Below, one piece after another: positions 5,826 to 5,905 of a stretch of DNA of 5,905 nucleotides. The first letter of the stretch is position 1. Each line of letters begins with the position of its first letter. The notes below the pieces were generated by a model. That model ran no database searches. It saw only the letters and a list, made by a program, of their open reading frames with translations, and had not been told where the DNA came from. Position numbers and translations under genes: made by a program. This DNA comes from an uncultured Peptostreptococcus sp. (lineage in GTDB: Bacteria > Bacillota > Clostridia > Peptostreptococcales > Peptostreptococcaceae): the NCBI GenBank assembly GCA_900759325.1, contig CAAEUW010000043.1:1-5905 (forward strand), read 5' to 3'.

Positions 5826-5866
5826 AAAGTCTCTTAAGTCATTAATGATTTAAGGGACTTTTCTCT
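5826..5866 (+). terminator. Intrinsic terminator of the surface-protein gene
   Basis: Positions 5826-5842 pair with 5845-5861 in a long stem with two G-U pairs; the innermost bases open to leave a TTAA loop. The stem runs into TTTTCTCT. This is a good terminator for the single-gene transcript. The remaining bases to 5905 are AT-rich and show no start codon with a ribosome binding site. Confidence 0.8.
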
Positions 5867-5905
5867 ATATAATTGTTAAAAACTAAAGGATAACCTAAAA
5901 AACGA

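Overview
The window comes from a low-GC, Gram-positive-type anaerobe, most likely in the Clostridia/Tissierellia part of Bacillota. The base composition is AT-rich, ATA, CTA and AGG codons are common, and the ribosome binding sites are strong AGGAGG types. The largest gene ends in three cell-wall-binding type 2 (CWB2) repeats, the anchor known from Clostridioides difficile S-layer and Cwp proteins. The species cannot be named from this sequence alone.

Left part (1-1011, minus strand): prmC encodes the class I release-factor glutamine methyltransferase. Below it on the same strand, a Shine-Dalgarno sequence sits at the very edge of the window (1-9), so another minus-strand gene begins just outside. 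Between 1012 and 1128 lie back-to-back promoters, one for prmC leftwards and one for azlC rightwards.

Middle part (1129-2322, plus strand): azlC and azlD overlap by 11 bases and encode the two membrane subunits of an AzlCD-type branched-chain amino acid exporter. After azlD comes an untranslated stretch of about 110 bases with a small hairpin, then a strong intrinsic terminator at 2280-2322.

Right part (2323-5905, plus strand): one monocistronic gene for a 1091-residue secreted surface protein. Its promoter has an extended -10 and a perfect inverted repeat between the hexamers. From N to C terminus the protein has a signal peptide, a beta-helix-like region, two related Ig-like domains, a second longer beta-helix-like and glycine-rich region, a Ser/Thr/Pro/Gly linker and three CWB2 repeats. 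The transcript ends in two tandem hairpins, the second being a terminator.

The three transcription units do not form one pathway: translation termination, amino acid export and the cell surface. I see no mobile element, CRISPR array, tRNA, rRNA or recognisable riboswitch. Nothing here amounts to a clearly undescribed system. The most interesting items are the architecture of the surface protein and the apparent operator in its promoter.
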